This document shows, one piece after another, positions 9,828 to 22,480 of a stretch of 64,000 bases of DNA (positions are counted from its first letter, which is position 1; each line of letters starts with the position of its first letter). A model generated the notes under the pieces. The model was not told the origin of the DNA. It ran no database searches and saw only the letters and a list, made by a program, of their open reading frames with translations. A program made the position numbers and the translations under genes. Source of the DNA: Capitulum mitella (lineage: Eukaryota > Arthropoda > Thecostraca > Pollicipedomorpha > Pollicipedidae); assembly GCA_030062745.1 (NCBI GenBank), contig CP099854.1, forward strand, positions 14,048,876-14,112,875, given 5' to 3'.

Positions 9828-11960
9828 AAACGCCTGAACGGACTTTTCCCACTGCTGTGTGTTTTCAACAGGCGCTCTTATCAGATTGCGTTTTCGTGTG
9901 TTAAGAACGAAATATGTAAAAGACGGACTGATTGCACACAATCTGAAGCAATATTTCAGTCACTGCTAGACAACATCGAATTCATGGACTGGACTTCAGT
10001 GCAATTTTTGTTTAAATCGTCGTACCTCGGCTCCCTCTCTCTCTTTCCCTCTATTCCTCTCTCTCTCTCTTTCCCTCTATCCCTCTCTCTCTTCCCCTCT
10101 ATCCCTCTCTCTTTTTCCCTCTCTTTGTCTCTCTACCTCTTCCCCACTGCCACTCCTGCTCCATGTCCCACTCCCTCTCCATCCCCCTCTCTCCCACTCT
10201 TTCTATCTCTCTTTCACTTCTCATTCATTCCTTTGCCTCGGCCATTCGCTTTCATTCGCCACTTCCCACTAGATTTCCTGGCTCTCGACTTCCGTTTTCT
10301 GTGTATTCTGTCCGCCGTTTCCTCCCCCGAGCCCGACGACGGGTCTGAGTGAGCAGTGACGAAGCACCTCGTCCTTTAGCCGGGCCAGTTTCACTGGGAC
10401 GTCACACCGAGAGCCGGGGCCCTCGGCCGCGCTCGCCGGTCCAGTGTTTCAGATCGGACGTCCCAGCCTGTAGCTGGACGCCGGCACGACGGACGTGCGA
10501 GGAGCCGTTCCACTCCGTCCCGCGCTTGATCCGCGCAGACCAGCAGCGTCCGCGCGACGCCCGCTGTATGTCTGACCTCCGAGACGAAGGAGGGGCTGTT
10601 CAGAAATCAACGTGGGTGCTCGGCGACGCCCGAGCGCAGTTATTCCGGGCATTAAGGAAAAAATGCCGAGAAACGGAAACATTCTAGGAAGCATTATCGT
10701 GCAATGACACCGCTTTAATCCAAAACCAGTCACGAATATGCACTGCGACATCATTTATGACGCTTATTTGTAAGAAAACGAGCATTATTTGCTGGTGTTT
10801 GATTCAGTTTTGTCGATATCTGGACACATGCAAAAACCATACCCACATTGACAAACAAATTGGTCTGTAATTACAGATTTGATCCAGACTATTTTTAATA
10901 CGTACAAGCGTATTAAAAATAAAGGATGCCAGGGCTTTCGAACAACTTCAAACTCCAAATGAGTGGAGGAATTGTTTAGTTCCTCATAAAATGCATTTAG
11001 AGGACCGCACTGCACAGTAAGGCCAAGGTATCATTGGACACGGTCCCAATCATCCGGCTTATTTCTTTTGTGCCTTGCATCTCTGTTTTATCTTTTGTTG
11101 CTGAGGAAGTCCTCTTTGTTTAGCATTGGCTCTTATTGGCTTATTTTTATCGGACTGGGTTACGCTGGGTCGCTGGAAATTGGCATTTCTACAGTCTGGG
11201 GAGACGATTTAACCGGTCATCGGCCTTTCCCTTAGCAACATTCATCGTACCAGCCCTCTGAGCCGATACAGAGCCGATCACGTCCCTAGCACGATGTTCT
11301 GCAGATCGCCGAGCCGGAGCTTTTGTCATTGCTGTCCGCTGCAGGCCGTCTCCAATGCTGACCGCCCACTGAGCATTCCGTCGTGCTCTGATTATGACAA
11401 GACCCAGGTCACGTGAGCCGCCAGTGCCGGGCCCACGTGGCCTGCACGTAACCCGCACGTGACCGCAGACTGGCGGGGAGGGTCCGTAAACACGTGACCA
11501 GACGAACGGAGCCGCCGACATTTCATGCTGCCGACGCCGAGGCTGACCTTTGAGGCACGAAATGGCGTGACTGTGTGAAACCGACAGCAATGCATCTTAA
11601 GTGGTCGCTTGCAGAGCCCTGAGAAACATTCTGGCGGATCACAAGATTCCGTTGTATTCCGGGGGGCGGGGAGGGCTGGGGATGAGGGAAGGGGGAAGGG
11701 AGAGAGGGAGAATTCCGGTGGGAGAATGTCGGTGGGATGCCTTGGTGTGTGGTTGCGCAGGACCGTCAGGCTCAGAGTGTTGCTGAACAAACAGCATCTG
11801 CTTCCGATGAACAGGGGAAGTGGCGGCAACATACAGTAGTGAGGATGGAGAGAGGTGTGACTGAGTCGTTTGACTGCTGGCCATTTGGACTGATTCAGAG
11901 CCTGGTGGGTCCAGCCGTCGTCGGTATTCCAATAACGCCATACTGAGCTCACGCATAGTA
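9828..11960. other. Intergenic; pyrimidine tract and E-box cluster, no supported gene
   Basis: A CT-rich tract lies at 10027-10230, and a GC-rich stretch at 10330-10580 has no convincing exon. CACGTG words cluster at 11410-11496. The open frames are short, overlapping and without recognisable domains. Confidence 0.5.
10027..10230. repeat. CT-rich degenerate tandem repeat
   Basis: Repeated TCTCTCTCTTTCCCTCTAT-like units of about 22-24 bp on the plus strand, decaying into general CT-rich sequence. It resembles the 1.7-kb pyrimidine array in composition but has a different unit. Confidence 0.75.
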
Positions 11961-11968
11961 GCCATTCT

Positions 11969-12139
11969 CAGGGACGCAGCCAGGATTTTCTTAAGGGGGA
12001 GGGGGCAGAGCTCATTGTGAACTGGAATCATAAAAAAACCGCTTACCGGGAAGACGATGTGCAATGGTTTTCGCAAAAATGCGGGCCTAAGGTAGGGGGG
12101 GGGGGATGGGCCCCGGCCACCCCCTTGGTCGCGCCTGTG
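11969..12139 (+). mobile_element. hAT-like MITE family B, 171 bp, perfect 8-bp TSD
   Basis: Flanked by identical GCCATTCT at 11961-11968 and 12140-12147. The left end is CAGGGACGCAGCCAGG and the right end, on the minus strand, is CACAGGCGCGACCAAGG. The interior matches the copies at 2706 and 37956 (TTGTGAACTGGAATCAT, GATGTGCAATGGTTTTC, AATGCGGGCCTAAG). It has no coding capacity. Confidence 0.85.
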
Positions 12140-12147
12140 GCCATTCT

Positions 12148-14585
12148 AACTGGGTTTCCACAGTAGGGCGAAGCTGTATATGTCATGTCTCTTACGTTGA
12201 GGAAGAGCTAGGTGCCTCATGTTAAATCACAAAACAAACGCCACGATAATCCCGACACTGGACGCGGGCAGACGCTCTCTGATTTCACAGCGGCTGCGTT
12301 TCGGACACGACTAGGCTGCGGTCCCACGCCCTGACGGATCAGACAAACCGCGGCCCCATCGGCGGAGCAAACCACCACCGTCCGCTCCCCGGCCCGCCGC
12401 GCTCACCGTCACGCCACGGCGTGACGTCACGCGTCACGGCCCGGTGTCGTCACCCGTCATTCCGTCACGGACCCGGCCCCGGCCAGACAGGCAGACTCGG
12501 ATGGATCCCAGCCGCCGTTGCGCAACGCGCGGAAAGGTGCGTCCTCGGCACCAAACAGAACTAAACCGAACACCAAACAGCACTAAACCAAACACCAAAC
12601 AGAAGTATGCCGAACATCAAACGGAACTAAGCGGAAGAGCAGACATAACTAAGCCGAACACCAAACCGAACTGAACCGAACACTAAACAGAACTAAACCG
12701 AACATCAGACAGAGCTAAACTTCGCCGAGGCCGTGCTCGGTTCTAGCCCGACAGTGATGGCTCTGATGTATCGTGTTTTCCCTCTGTGGGAACCAGGTGC
12801 CGGATCACTGGCCGACATCGTCCGACAAAATTGACGGATGATCAAGAAAATTACCGGTCCTGGCGAATTGTTCCCACAGGTCTTTTGCCTACGCGTTTGT
12901 GGCGTACTCAGCTGTCGCTGGCACACTTTGACCGTCTTTACGACCGCCAGCGGAAATCTGGGCTCCAGGACCCGGCTTTTTATTAAAAGTCCTTCATGAA
13001 TCGATGGATGATGCCCATATCGAAAACCTCGAATCCATATCCGAGACTGCGCGAGTTAATTATACCTTAAGCGTATCATAGAGTACTGTACAACCTTAGA
13101 CTTAATTTATTGCAATGCACCATGAATGCATAAAATACAAATAATCATGCACTTGGGTATTTCCATGCCATTCCAGTAACTAGTGTGTTTTGGTATTGGA
13201 TTTGTAGGCTTTAGTAGTCGGTCGGGTAAATGTCAGTAAACTGTCGGAGCTCGGCGTCTGCGTCGGCCGGCGTCCCAGCGCCAGGGCACGGCACGGCGCA
13301 GCGAGCCCGGTCCGCGTCCCTAATGACGCGGGACCGTCTGCTCAGACTGGAAAACACGATTAAAATAAGCGTTCAGTAGCTTCGCATATGGTAGTTTTCA
13401 CATGCCCACTGGACAGATTAGAGGCGAGGGCGGTCTTTGTACGTGATGTCTCGTTAAAAATGTGAAACGTGCTCATTTTCAGCAGCCATAGAAAAAACAC
13501 AAAAATGCCGTAATAAAACATGCATCGCGCCGTTTACATTTTGCCGTTTAAAGTGGCAGACAGGAGGAAAGTTGCGATCAGACGTTCTGGTCCCCAGAGT
13601 TAAACCACTGGGTCCATCTGACGGACTGAAGCCCCTTCACAGTCCCAGTCACAAAACATCACTACATCTCCACGTCCGCACTGGAAAGGAGACAGGACAG
13701 GGACCGGCCATGTCAGTGACGTAATCTAGATTAGCCAGCTGGCGCGGGCTGACGGGATCCTCCGTTTCCGCATCGCCTCTCGGATTGTTCAAACACAGAG
13801 AGAGAGCGAGAGAGTGAGTGAAAGGACTCGCCGGGGCGGGGTGGACATGAGGAGAGGGTAGACGGATGTGACTGTAGCAGAATACCAAACGGACAAATTA
13901 AGTTCGATTCAATCCAATCCATATCCGGTCAGGCTGAATTCAGATCGAATCTAAATTCATAAATTTTCCCCAGGGCTAAGCCAATTCGGATTCGATGCGT
14001 TATAAATAGTGGGTTAAAACTTAAAAGAGCAGGAATGGGAAACCTCTATGTCCAACCTAATGCAATTTTTTATGCAAAAAACTGAGCTAGTTTTAGCACA
14101 AGTAAAATTTACAAAAAGTGATGAATATGGCTGAAAATTAAAAACAAAAATGTCATTCGCCTGCAGAACTTGTCCTTTTCAAAGCATATTATCCCCGTTT
14201 AAACTTTTCACCAACCAACATCAGGATTTCTCCCCACCCACCATCACTCGATGGAAGAACACAAGCACTCCATGCAGTTAAATGGTCTGAACACTCCTGA
14301 AGCTGATTTGAAAGGTCATCATTATCAGCCCCAAAGACAAAGCAGCCTTCTAAAGTTGGCGGTAGGGGAGGGGCGAGGTGCAGTTTTAACCTCTTTGTCA
14401 ATGCAAACAATTTTATTCGTGCTAAAGTTTGCACAAGTCATGCGGCAGCCTTTACCCCGTTTCCTTGTGCCTACAGTTCTGTTCACCCCATTTCTAAGGA
14501 TGGCCAGTGGTCGAATAATCGTACACAGACTTAATAAGATTGTTTTGCATTGCCTGTTAACTTCGTCAGAGGAAACTTCACCCTA
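12148..14585. other. Intergenic; 22-bp tandem repeat, no supported gene
   Basis: GC-rich at 12245-12545, a 22-bp repeat at 12549-12720, then AT-rich sequence to 14.2 kb. No open frame shows splice-flanked or domain-like character. Confidence 0.5.
12549..12720. repeat. 22-bp degenerate tandem repeat, about 8 copies
   Basis: The units are built from ACCAAACAGAACTAAACCGA plus two bases, with substitutions such as GTATGCC and AACATCAAACG. The 22-bp period is best seen at 12549-12600 and weakens towards 12720. Confidence 0.8.
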
Positions 14586-14781
14586 CAGTCATAGGTCGGT
14601 GTTCACCCTGCAGTCACAGGTCAGTGTTCACCCTACAGGCACAGGTCGGTGTTCACCCTACATTCATAGGTCGCTGTTCATCCTACAGTCACAAGTCGGT
14701 GTTCACCCTAAAGTCACAGGTCGATGTTCACCCTACAATCACAGGTCGGTGTTCACCCTACAGTCACAGGTCGGTGTTCTG
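14586..14781. repeat. 25-bp minisatellite, about 8 copies
   Basis: The unit is CAGTCACAGGTCGGTGTTCA followed by CCCTA, with single-base variants in each copy. Because 25 is not a multiple of three, each frame cycles every 75 bp. The plus-strand open frame across it is judged incidental. Confidence 0.9.
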
Positions 14782-16919
14782 TTTTGAGCGCGGCAGGTTC
14801 TTGAAGATAATGACCTGAGACCAAACGACACGTCAAGAACGGCATTGACGTCAGCGACGGCGATGACACGTCGACAACTCGACGGCCAGTTTCGGCGGGG
14901 TTCGTAGTTGACCAAAAACGGACATACCTGTCCCATGCCAGGTTCACGTCTTGTGTGGTGGCCACGTCTGCGTCGGCCGCACGTTACCCAAAAACCGGAG
15001 ACTCAGGAGGTTTGCAGGAGGTTAGTTTGCTAGGTTGGTCAGGAGGTTTGCAGCTGTACAACGCAAGAGTTAACCCCGGCTCAGGTGGACGCGGGCTGGA
15101 GTGGAACAAACCAAAACAGTATCGGGCCCTCGCATAATTTCCAAGAATACCTGGCTATGGTTTCCAATGGCGCATCAGCCGAATCAGCATTTATTCACCT
15201 GGATACATCGGGACTGCTCATGGGTTGAGCAAAACCTAAGGGCCTCATTGCCATGTGTTGTCTTATCCATGTATGGATGTTCCCCATGGCTCTTCACGCG
15301 ACGCCAGAAGGTAACATTGTCTCGTGCCTCGAGGCTGTACGATCGAGGAAAATCGGAGGAATTCCATATGTTGCGGTCATGACAGATACAAGGAATGAAA
15401 AAGGCGATGAGGAGGCTCATTAGAATAACAATAAGGCGTGGTGACAACTTTTTGTTTGCATATGCTGTTGTTTCACTGTGTTGCGTTGGACTGTCCTGAG
15501 CTGTGCTGTGTTGCACTGCCCTAACCCGACGCGTACCTGCCACTCAGCACTGCCCTGGACTGTACTGTGATGTGCGTGCTGTGCAGCGATATGTGCCGTT
15601 ACGTTGCGCGAACGTTGAACCTCATCGTGCCGCTGTGAAAAGCTGGACGGTGTGGGATGTAGCGATGTGTCTTGCGGTAGGCGTTCACGGGGTTTCACAG
15701 TCTGCCAGCTGTCCACACTGGCGATAGCATGAGAGGACTTTCACGAAGTTTCGACCGGAGTCGGGTCCCGGTTTGAATTTTGCCAACGGTCGAGAATGGC
15801 CCCCATTTTCCATAACATCTCCCGTCGCTCCCTCCCCCTCCCTAACCCTCCACCATGCCGAAACCACGCCGTGCCCTCCAATCACCGCCAGGCGGAAGTG
15901 CTTCACGTGACCTCAGATTACCGCTCGCTCATTTCTTGCCCGAGCCGGCACCTGCCAGAGCCGCCGTGCCGCGCCGCAGGCAGGCGACGGCGGTGGCGAC
16001 AGCAGCGCCTCTGGCGGCCTCCGCCGTATTAAGTACGGTTTATGAGTTTCTCCTCATTTGCATGCTGCCTTGCCGCGGGCGCGTTTGGTCACAGGCACGG
16101 CGCGAACTGACAAAGGCAGGAGACCGACCTCGGAACAGAGAACAGGCGCCCAGACAAGCTCGCCCGTCGTCCTCTCAATATGTGCGCAACTGTGTGCATC
16201 TTTCTGTCATTCGTTCCGCTAGCTCGCTGGCATTCATATTCCACGGCACGGACTACTCTAATCTCCTTTATTTTCTCTTGAATCTCATTTTCTCATTCTC
16301 CTCTCTCTCGCTCTCCCTCCCTTCTCTGACTTGATTTCTCCTCCTCTATCTTTCAATGATTGTCTCCGATCTCCACCCCACGTATCAACACGTAGAGAAC
16401 CATGAAAAGAAAGAGCTCATTTTCAAATAGACATTAGTGTGGTAGCCTGATTATCTTGTAACACGAAACGTCTTACGGGCTACAACTCATTTTATGCCCG
16501 AAGAAAACGTATGAATAACACGGCGCCTGCACGGCCAGCAAAGGCGGCAGTGGTCAGCCAGTTTTTGCTGACGTGTTCCACAAGCCAACCAGGCGTCCTT
16601 CTCCGGAACCCCATAGAGACCAAATGCCCCACGCCGCGGCCTTCACAAAACAGGCCTGCAGGTCGCCTCCTGCCGAGAGTTTTTGCTTCAGGGGCCCGTC
16701 GCTGAAGCCGCCACTGGCACTGCATCAGAAGCGGCGCCAGTCCCGCAGCAAAGCCTGTCATGAGACAACGGTGCCGGGGCTGTTTTTGTTCGGCTTGAAC
16801 GGCTCGGTTAACAGCCAGTGACCTTCGAGCAGCCGGCTCAGAGCCAGAGCGGCCCGGAGGCGGCCGCAGCCAGCGCAGTCCCACCTATCGCCGGGTCCAA
16901 ACCCGTCTGCAGGGCATCA
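14782..16919. other. Intergenic, no supported gene
   Basis: Ordinary mixed DNA with a short CT-rich stretch at 16285-16325 and a GC-rich part at 15940-16020. Nothing in the open frames is recognised. Confidence 0.5.
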
Positions 16920-17592
16920 GACGACACTCCCGAACCCGTCACCAGAACACCGGACCCAGACGACACTCCCGAACCCGTCACCAGAACACTGAACCCAGAC
17001 GACACTCCCGAACCCGTCACCAGAACACTGAACCCAGACGACACTCCCGAACCCGTCACCAGAACACCGGACCCAGACGACACTCCCGAACCCGTCACCA
17101 GAACACCGGACCCAGACGACACTCCCGAACCCGTCACCAGAACACTGAACCCAGACGACACTCCCGAACCCGTCACCAGAACACCTGACCCAGACGACAC
17201 TCCCGAACCCGTCACCAGAACACCTGACCCAGACGACAGTCCCGAACCCGTCACCAGAACACCGGACCCAGACGACACTCCCGAACCCGCCACCAAAACC
17301 CAAACGACACCCCGAACCCGTCACCAGAACACCTGACCCAGACGACAGTCCCGAACCCGCCACCAGAACACCTGGCCCAGACGACACTCCCGAACCCGTC
17401 ACCAAAACACCTGACCCAGACGACACTCCCGAACCCGTCACCAGAACACCGGACCCAGACGACACTCCCGAACCCGTCACCAGAACACCTGACCCAGACG
17501 ACACTCCCGAACCCGTCACCAGAACACCGGACCCAGACGACACTCCCGAACCCGTCACCAGAACACCTGACCCAGACGACACTCCCGAACAT
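16920..17592. repeat. 39-bp minisatellite, about 17 copies
   Basis: Each unit reads GACGACACTCCCGAACCCGT, then CACCAGAACACCGGACCCA with C/T and G/A variants. One irregular short unit lies near 17290-17315. As 39 is a multiple of three, all frames lacking a stop in one unit stay open, giving a DDTPEPVTRTPDP repeat on plus and GSGVSSGSGVLVT on minus. Neither is supported as a protein. Confidence 0.95.
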
Positions 17593-17844
17593 GGGACCGG
17601 TGCTGAAGAACGGCCGACGGAAGAGCTAGACGGCAACGGCAAGCCAACCTTCAGAACGTGTTACTCCCTCAAACTGCTGTCTCCGCTTAGAAACTACAAC
17701 GACAGAGTCCATTTGTAACTCATGCAGATACATAAATCATTATGATTTACAACTGGGAGGAATCGAGTGATCATACTGAGTCTGGGATAGAGTTCTGATA
17801 TACCTCTTGTTTGAAGCAGCCAGTGTTCACAGGCGGTATACTTA

Positions 17845-18136
17845 CAGGGGTGTCGTTTTGTGTAGATGATCGGGGGGGGGGAGGACCGAGGACCCGACAA
17901 CTTAACCTCGCCCACTATGTGAGTTTCTTAACGGATTTAGCCCACTTTGTTTTGACCGACGGCAATTTTTACTTGTTTTTTTTTTTTTTGCTTTTCAATC
18001 ACCAAGCTGCCACTGTTTTCCTTGTTAAAACTAGCAGAAAATACTGCTGGGGAGGGGGGCAAATCTCTTTTTTGAGGGGCCAAAATCTATAAAGAGGGCC
18101 ATGTTCCCCGCAAAAGAATACAAAGCGACACCTCCG
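17845..18136 (-). mobile_element. hAT-like MITE family A copy, 292 bp
   Basis: Begins CAGGGGTGTCGTTTTG; the far end, read on the minus strand, is CGGAGGTGTCGCTTTG. Relative to the 9387 copy it is inverted. The shared body includes GAGGACCCGACAACTTAACC and TTTAGCCCACTTTGTTTTGA. The flanks TATACTTA and TCTGCTGA agree at 5 of 8 positions, so the duplication is decayed or chance. No coding capacity. Confidence 0.75.
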
Positions 18137-20153
18137 TCTGCTGAAAAATGTCGCAGAATTACGAGGTCTGCAGGATCCCACTGTTCTGTTAGAGACGTGT
18201 CAAATCCGAAAACGCAGCGAGCACCCGGCCAGTCACGTGCATTAACTTTCGCGGGAGCGCCATCTGCATCAGTTCGAGTAGATAGCGGAGACCACCGCCG
18301 ACCGTTTCCCCAATTACCCTGACGCACAGTAGTGTCTGATTCACACGCCTCATCTGGCGGCAATCGTCCCGGCCAGGCGATGGCCACTGCCGGCCATTGG
18401 CAGTCATCGTAATCGAAATCGTAATCAGAATCGGCGTTGTGAGCAGCCGGTGATCATTGTGCCCTCGCCGGCGACTGCCGGCAAATCTGTGAAAAATGGC
18501 CGCCTCGATCGCTGGTTGCTGCCGCCTCAGTTTCGTGCGCTATCCGCACGAAATATCAACAGGGGATTTCGTGGGCCGCGAGTGGCGACCATGATCTCTT
18601 GCCAGCCTGTCAACGTCAATCTAGGGATCGCTGTCGGCGATGTCGGAAGTCATCAGTACTCAGTAGTGGTTCGCTTCTCGAGCCATTGCGGCATTGACCC
18701 TAACAGGACCATCAACAGCGGCATAGATATTGCATCCCGATGAACCAACTGGAAAAAAATTAATTGAATAAATGTAAATCCAGAGTACAACTGGACAAGA
18801 GTTTATGAACTGCACTTGAAGTACAGCGTTGAGCAACGTTCCGTTTTCCATTTCTTTAGAATACAGTTGTTTGAAGCACGCACTCTGTTTAAAATCTTCC
18901 CCCACGAATCAACAAAAAATTACAATTACATTACAAAACACGAAATTACAAGTAACCCAAGGTTTTCAGTAATCGCGTAAATTTGCTTCGGCCTCACTTA
19001 GAAAACATTCAAATGGTTTACTCCGTATTTAGTTCGTGTCACCGCGCACCAGAACCAAAACAAGCGACGAAAAACTCAGTTGTGGAACGAAGAGGAATTG
19101 TCATGAACAAAAACTCCCGTACAAATTTCCAGCAAGATTCTAGATATCAGAAACGCCGTCTGATATTGAGAATCCTGATCGGATGTTCGTCGTGGTTTGA
19201 GTGGAGTTGTATAGATTACGTCAGATCTGTGAGAACCTAGGGCATGTTTGGTCCGGATCTGGATTAAACTACTTCTAACCTGAATCAGCTCCTCGCTGGT
19301 CGAACGTGACGCAAGAACCAGTCCAGACTTCAATAGACTGACACGCGCTTCGTTCATCCCAGCCGATATCAGTTAGAACGGGACGACTCCTCTGTTTTTC
19401 TAGTCCTGAAGAAATGGTCGGAGGCCGCGCAGCCTTTTCAAGGATAAGATGCATTTTCAGCATCTTTCACACAAGCCCAGGAGTACGGGACCTAATTCAA
19501 AATACACCGCGCGCGTCTTTGCATACATCAGAAGTATTGAATCACTGGCGTGATCCTAGCCTAATCGCCGTTACTGGCCACGTTTATAACAAATTTCTTT
19601 GTGATACGGAAAAATACACAAGGTGCACCAGCCTTCGCTACCAACGCCGTCGATGGTGCTGAAGCTCTTCACGGCTTCGCGTCATCTATGTTGTCATTTC
19701 CTTCTTTCTGATAGGAAATAGACCAACGCAGCCGTTCGACGTTTCTTTTGACAGACTGGTCAACTTCGTGCATTTTGCTGTGCGATGTTAAAAACTGACA
19801 AACATCAGTGCCTGTACGGAACAATGGATATGGATAAAATGGCAATGGATAAAACAAAGAAAAGCGAATAATTTTTCTTTGGGTTTTTCCCAACTTTTCA
19901 CCCCCTATCCTCGGGTATTGTGGTGTGGCAACTGGCCGGCGGGGGGGGGGGCAAAACGAGGGGTCCAAAACAACCCGAATCGTGCAATGTACACCGTGTG
20001 CAGTGAAGTACAATAAAGTATTTTTTCCTGAAAATTCATCGAAAAACCTCTGACAAGGGCACCCCGGATCTGGGGTTCTGTTCTATCAACAAGAAAGCTG
20101 TGGCCCCTGCTTTCAACGCCACCGTTCGCAAATACGCTCATCCCATTCCGGCC
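18137..20153. other. Intergenic, no supported gene
   Basis: No repeat or exon stands out. A poly-G stretch occurs at 19940-19951 close to the start of the 33-bp array. Confidence 0.5.
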
Positions 20154-20980
20154 CCGCACCAAGTCAGCGAACATCCCACCATAGTCCCGCACCGAGTCAG
20201 TGAACATCCCACCATGGCCCCGCACCGAGTCAGTGAACATCCCACCATAGTCCCGCACCGAGTCAGTGAACATCCCACCATAGTCCCGCACCGAGTCAGC
20301 GAGCATCCCACCATGGTCCCGCACCGAGTCAGCGAACATCCCACCATGGCCCCGCACCGAGTCAGTGAACATCCCACCATAGTCCCGCACCGAGTCAGCG
20401 AGCATCCCACCATGGCCCCGCACCGAGTCAGCGAACATCCCACCATAGTCCCGCACCGAGTCAGCGAGCATCCCACCATGGTCCCGCACCGAGTCAGCGA
20501 GCATCCCATCCTGGCCCCGCACCAAGTCAGCGAACATCCCACCATAGTCCCGCACCGAGTCAGCGAGCATCCCACCATGGTCCCGCACCGAGTCAGTGAA
20601 CATCCCACCATGGCCCCGCACCGAGTCAGTCAACATCCCACCATGGCCCCGCACCAAGTCAGCGAACATCCCACCATGGCCCCGCACCGAGTCAGTGAAC
20701 ATCCCACCATAGTCCCGCACCGAGTCAGCGAGCATCCCACCATGGCCCCGCACCGAGTCAGCGAACATCTCATCATGGTCCCGCACCGAGTCAGTCAACA
20801 TCCCACCATAGTCCCGCACCGAGTCAGCGAGCATCCCACCATGGTCCCGCACCGAGTCAGCGAACATCTCATCATGGTCCCGCACCGAGTCAGCGAACAT
20901 CTCATCATGGCCCCGCACCGAGTCAGTGAACATCCCACCATGGCCCCACACCGAGTCAGCGAACGTCCCATCATGGCCCG
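20154..20980. repeat. 33-bp minisatellite, about 25 copies
   Basis: The unit is CCGCACCGAGTCAGCGAACA followed by TCCCACCATAGTC. Variation is concentrated at a few sites (GTGAAC/GCGAAC/GCGAGC, ATAGTC/ATGGTC/ATGGCC). The length is a multiple of three, so several frames run open on both strands for 300-360 codons (a VPHRVSEHPTM motif on plus, DSVRGHGGMFA on minus). Confidence 0.95.
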
Positions 20981-22480
20981 CGTATCGAGTCATCTTTGAG
21001 CTTTAGCGCGCGTAGGGCTTCCCGCGTCCCTCTCATCACGTCAGTCTGTCGGACTGCGCTGCTCTACCGGGGGGGGGGGAGCACGGAACCGGCGTCTGCC
21101 CTGCGGCGATCATGTGACCCGGCAGCGCGCGGCGACTGCCGCCTCCGGCCCACGTGGCCCGAGAAAGTGGAGAGCGGCTACCTGACGAGATATCATCGCC
21201 GCCGCCGCCGCCGCCGCCGCCGCTGGAGACAATGCAGAACGGGGACGTGCAGAGGATATGCACCGCATATGCACAAGGCCTGCGGCGACAGGCGGTAAGA
21301 GCCGCAGTCGGCTCTGGTCTCCGGCAATTACCGCAATGACAGTCGCCCGCTGCAGCGACATTATGGTGTATGCCATGATTACCATGTGAAACCAGCGGCA
21401 TTAGCAAATTTTGGAATAACTTTCCGTGGAATACCAAGACGAGATGGAGTGTTTTTACAGGGATATATGGCCTATCCTACGTCCACAGTCCGAGCTGTGA
21501 ACACCGCCGCACGGGGCGGTGTGATTTTCCCCGGCGTACGGGATTTGAGAGCAGCGTGTGTCGCGCGTTTTTCTTTTCCGGCGGCGGGCATTTGAGAGCA
21601 GTTTGTGTCGCATGATCGCTGACAACTTCCGACACCGTGTTAGCTTCCGATCAGTGAGTCTTGTACCGTTTCTGGTGCGACCGTAGACAGCAAGCCAGAG
21701 AAGGAGGGGCTTACAGAACTTATCCGAAAGCAACCGTCACCCAGGGCGAAGTCCACGTCATTAGTCTCGACAGCACGGGAGAGACGTTATTTATGCCGTT
21801 CACTAAGCGATGTGGAGGTCTCCGGGTGGTGGTGCTTTCCACCATGAGCAGAGCAACTCTGAAAAAATACGGTGGGAAGGCGTGGACAAGCTGCGATGCG
21901 ATTTTGTCACGCAAAGCCGAACAGCTCACGGAGAACCGAAGAAATTCGGGAAGGCGTGAACCCGATGACCATTGTGAGTGCGCCATGTTTTCACCATGGC
22001 AAAAGTCAAAAACGCCCTTCCTTTCCATAGAAACCCATCAAGACATGCAGAAAGCGGAACTGATGTGTTTCCGGCCACACGAACGATCCGGGTCTAGGCT
22101 GTTGCATCAGCTAATACTGCTGGAGATTTGCGAACGGAAACGGAATCCAATGGCGGTTGTCTTTGTTGTCTTTCGCTTCGAAAGTTTTCGCGCAATATCA
22201 GAGGCAGCCTCCTTCATTTCCCTACAGGGAACCAATTAAGTTTCCAGATTAGAACGGTACACAGATAGAACGAGGCAAGAAAACGGCAACTGGCTTGCGA
22301 ATCACAACAATAGTCCAATCCGGTTGCCAGATGTTTCGCGACCATGTTTCCACAGCACAGCACCGGTACCAAACGACAGCACCCATCACGCAACAGAGGT
22401 CACGGTACCAAGTGGCAGACGAACAGGACTTAACGAAGAAAGACGTGAAAACTTGAACCATCAAACCCACCAAGGTTTGT
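20981..22480. other. Intergenic; short (CGC)n run, no supported gene
   Basis: A CGC trinucleotide run of about nine units lies at 21196-21222 in a GC-rich patch. The 192-codon plus frame at 21661-22239 has no recognisable domain and is rejected. Confidence 0.5.

Noticed and set aside
16917..17642. Gly/Ser/Val-rich and Pro/Thr-rich open frames over the 39-bp array
   Set aside because: Same artefact of a frame-preserving tandem repeat, and the short irregular unit shifts the frame on both strands.
20154..20980. CRISPR array
   Set aside because: Units are contiguous without unique spacers, and the context is eukaryotic with spliced genes.
19905..20999. Long open frames on both strands over the 33-bp array
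   Set aside because: Both strands are open because the unit length is a multiple of three. No unique flanking domain or splice signal supports either.
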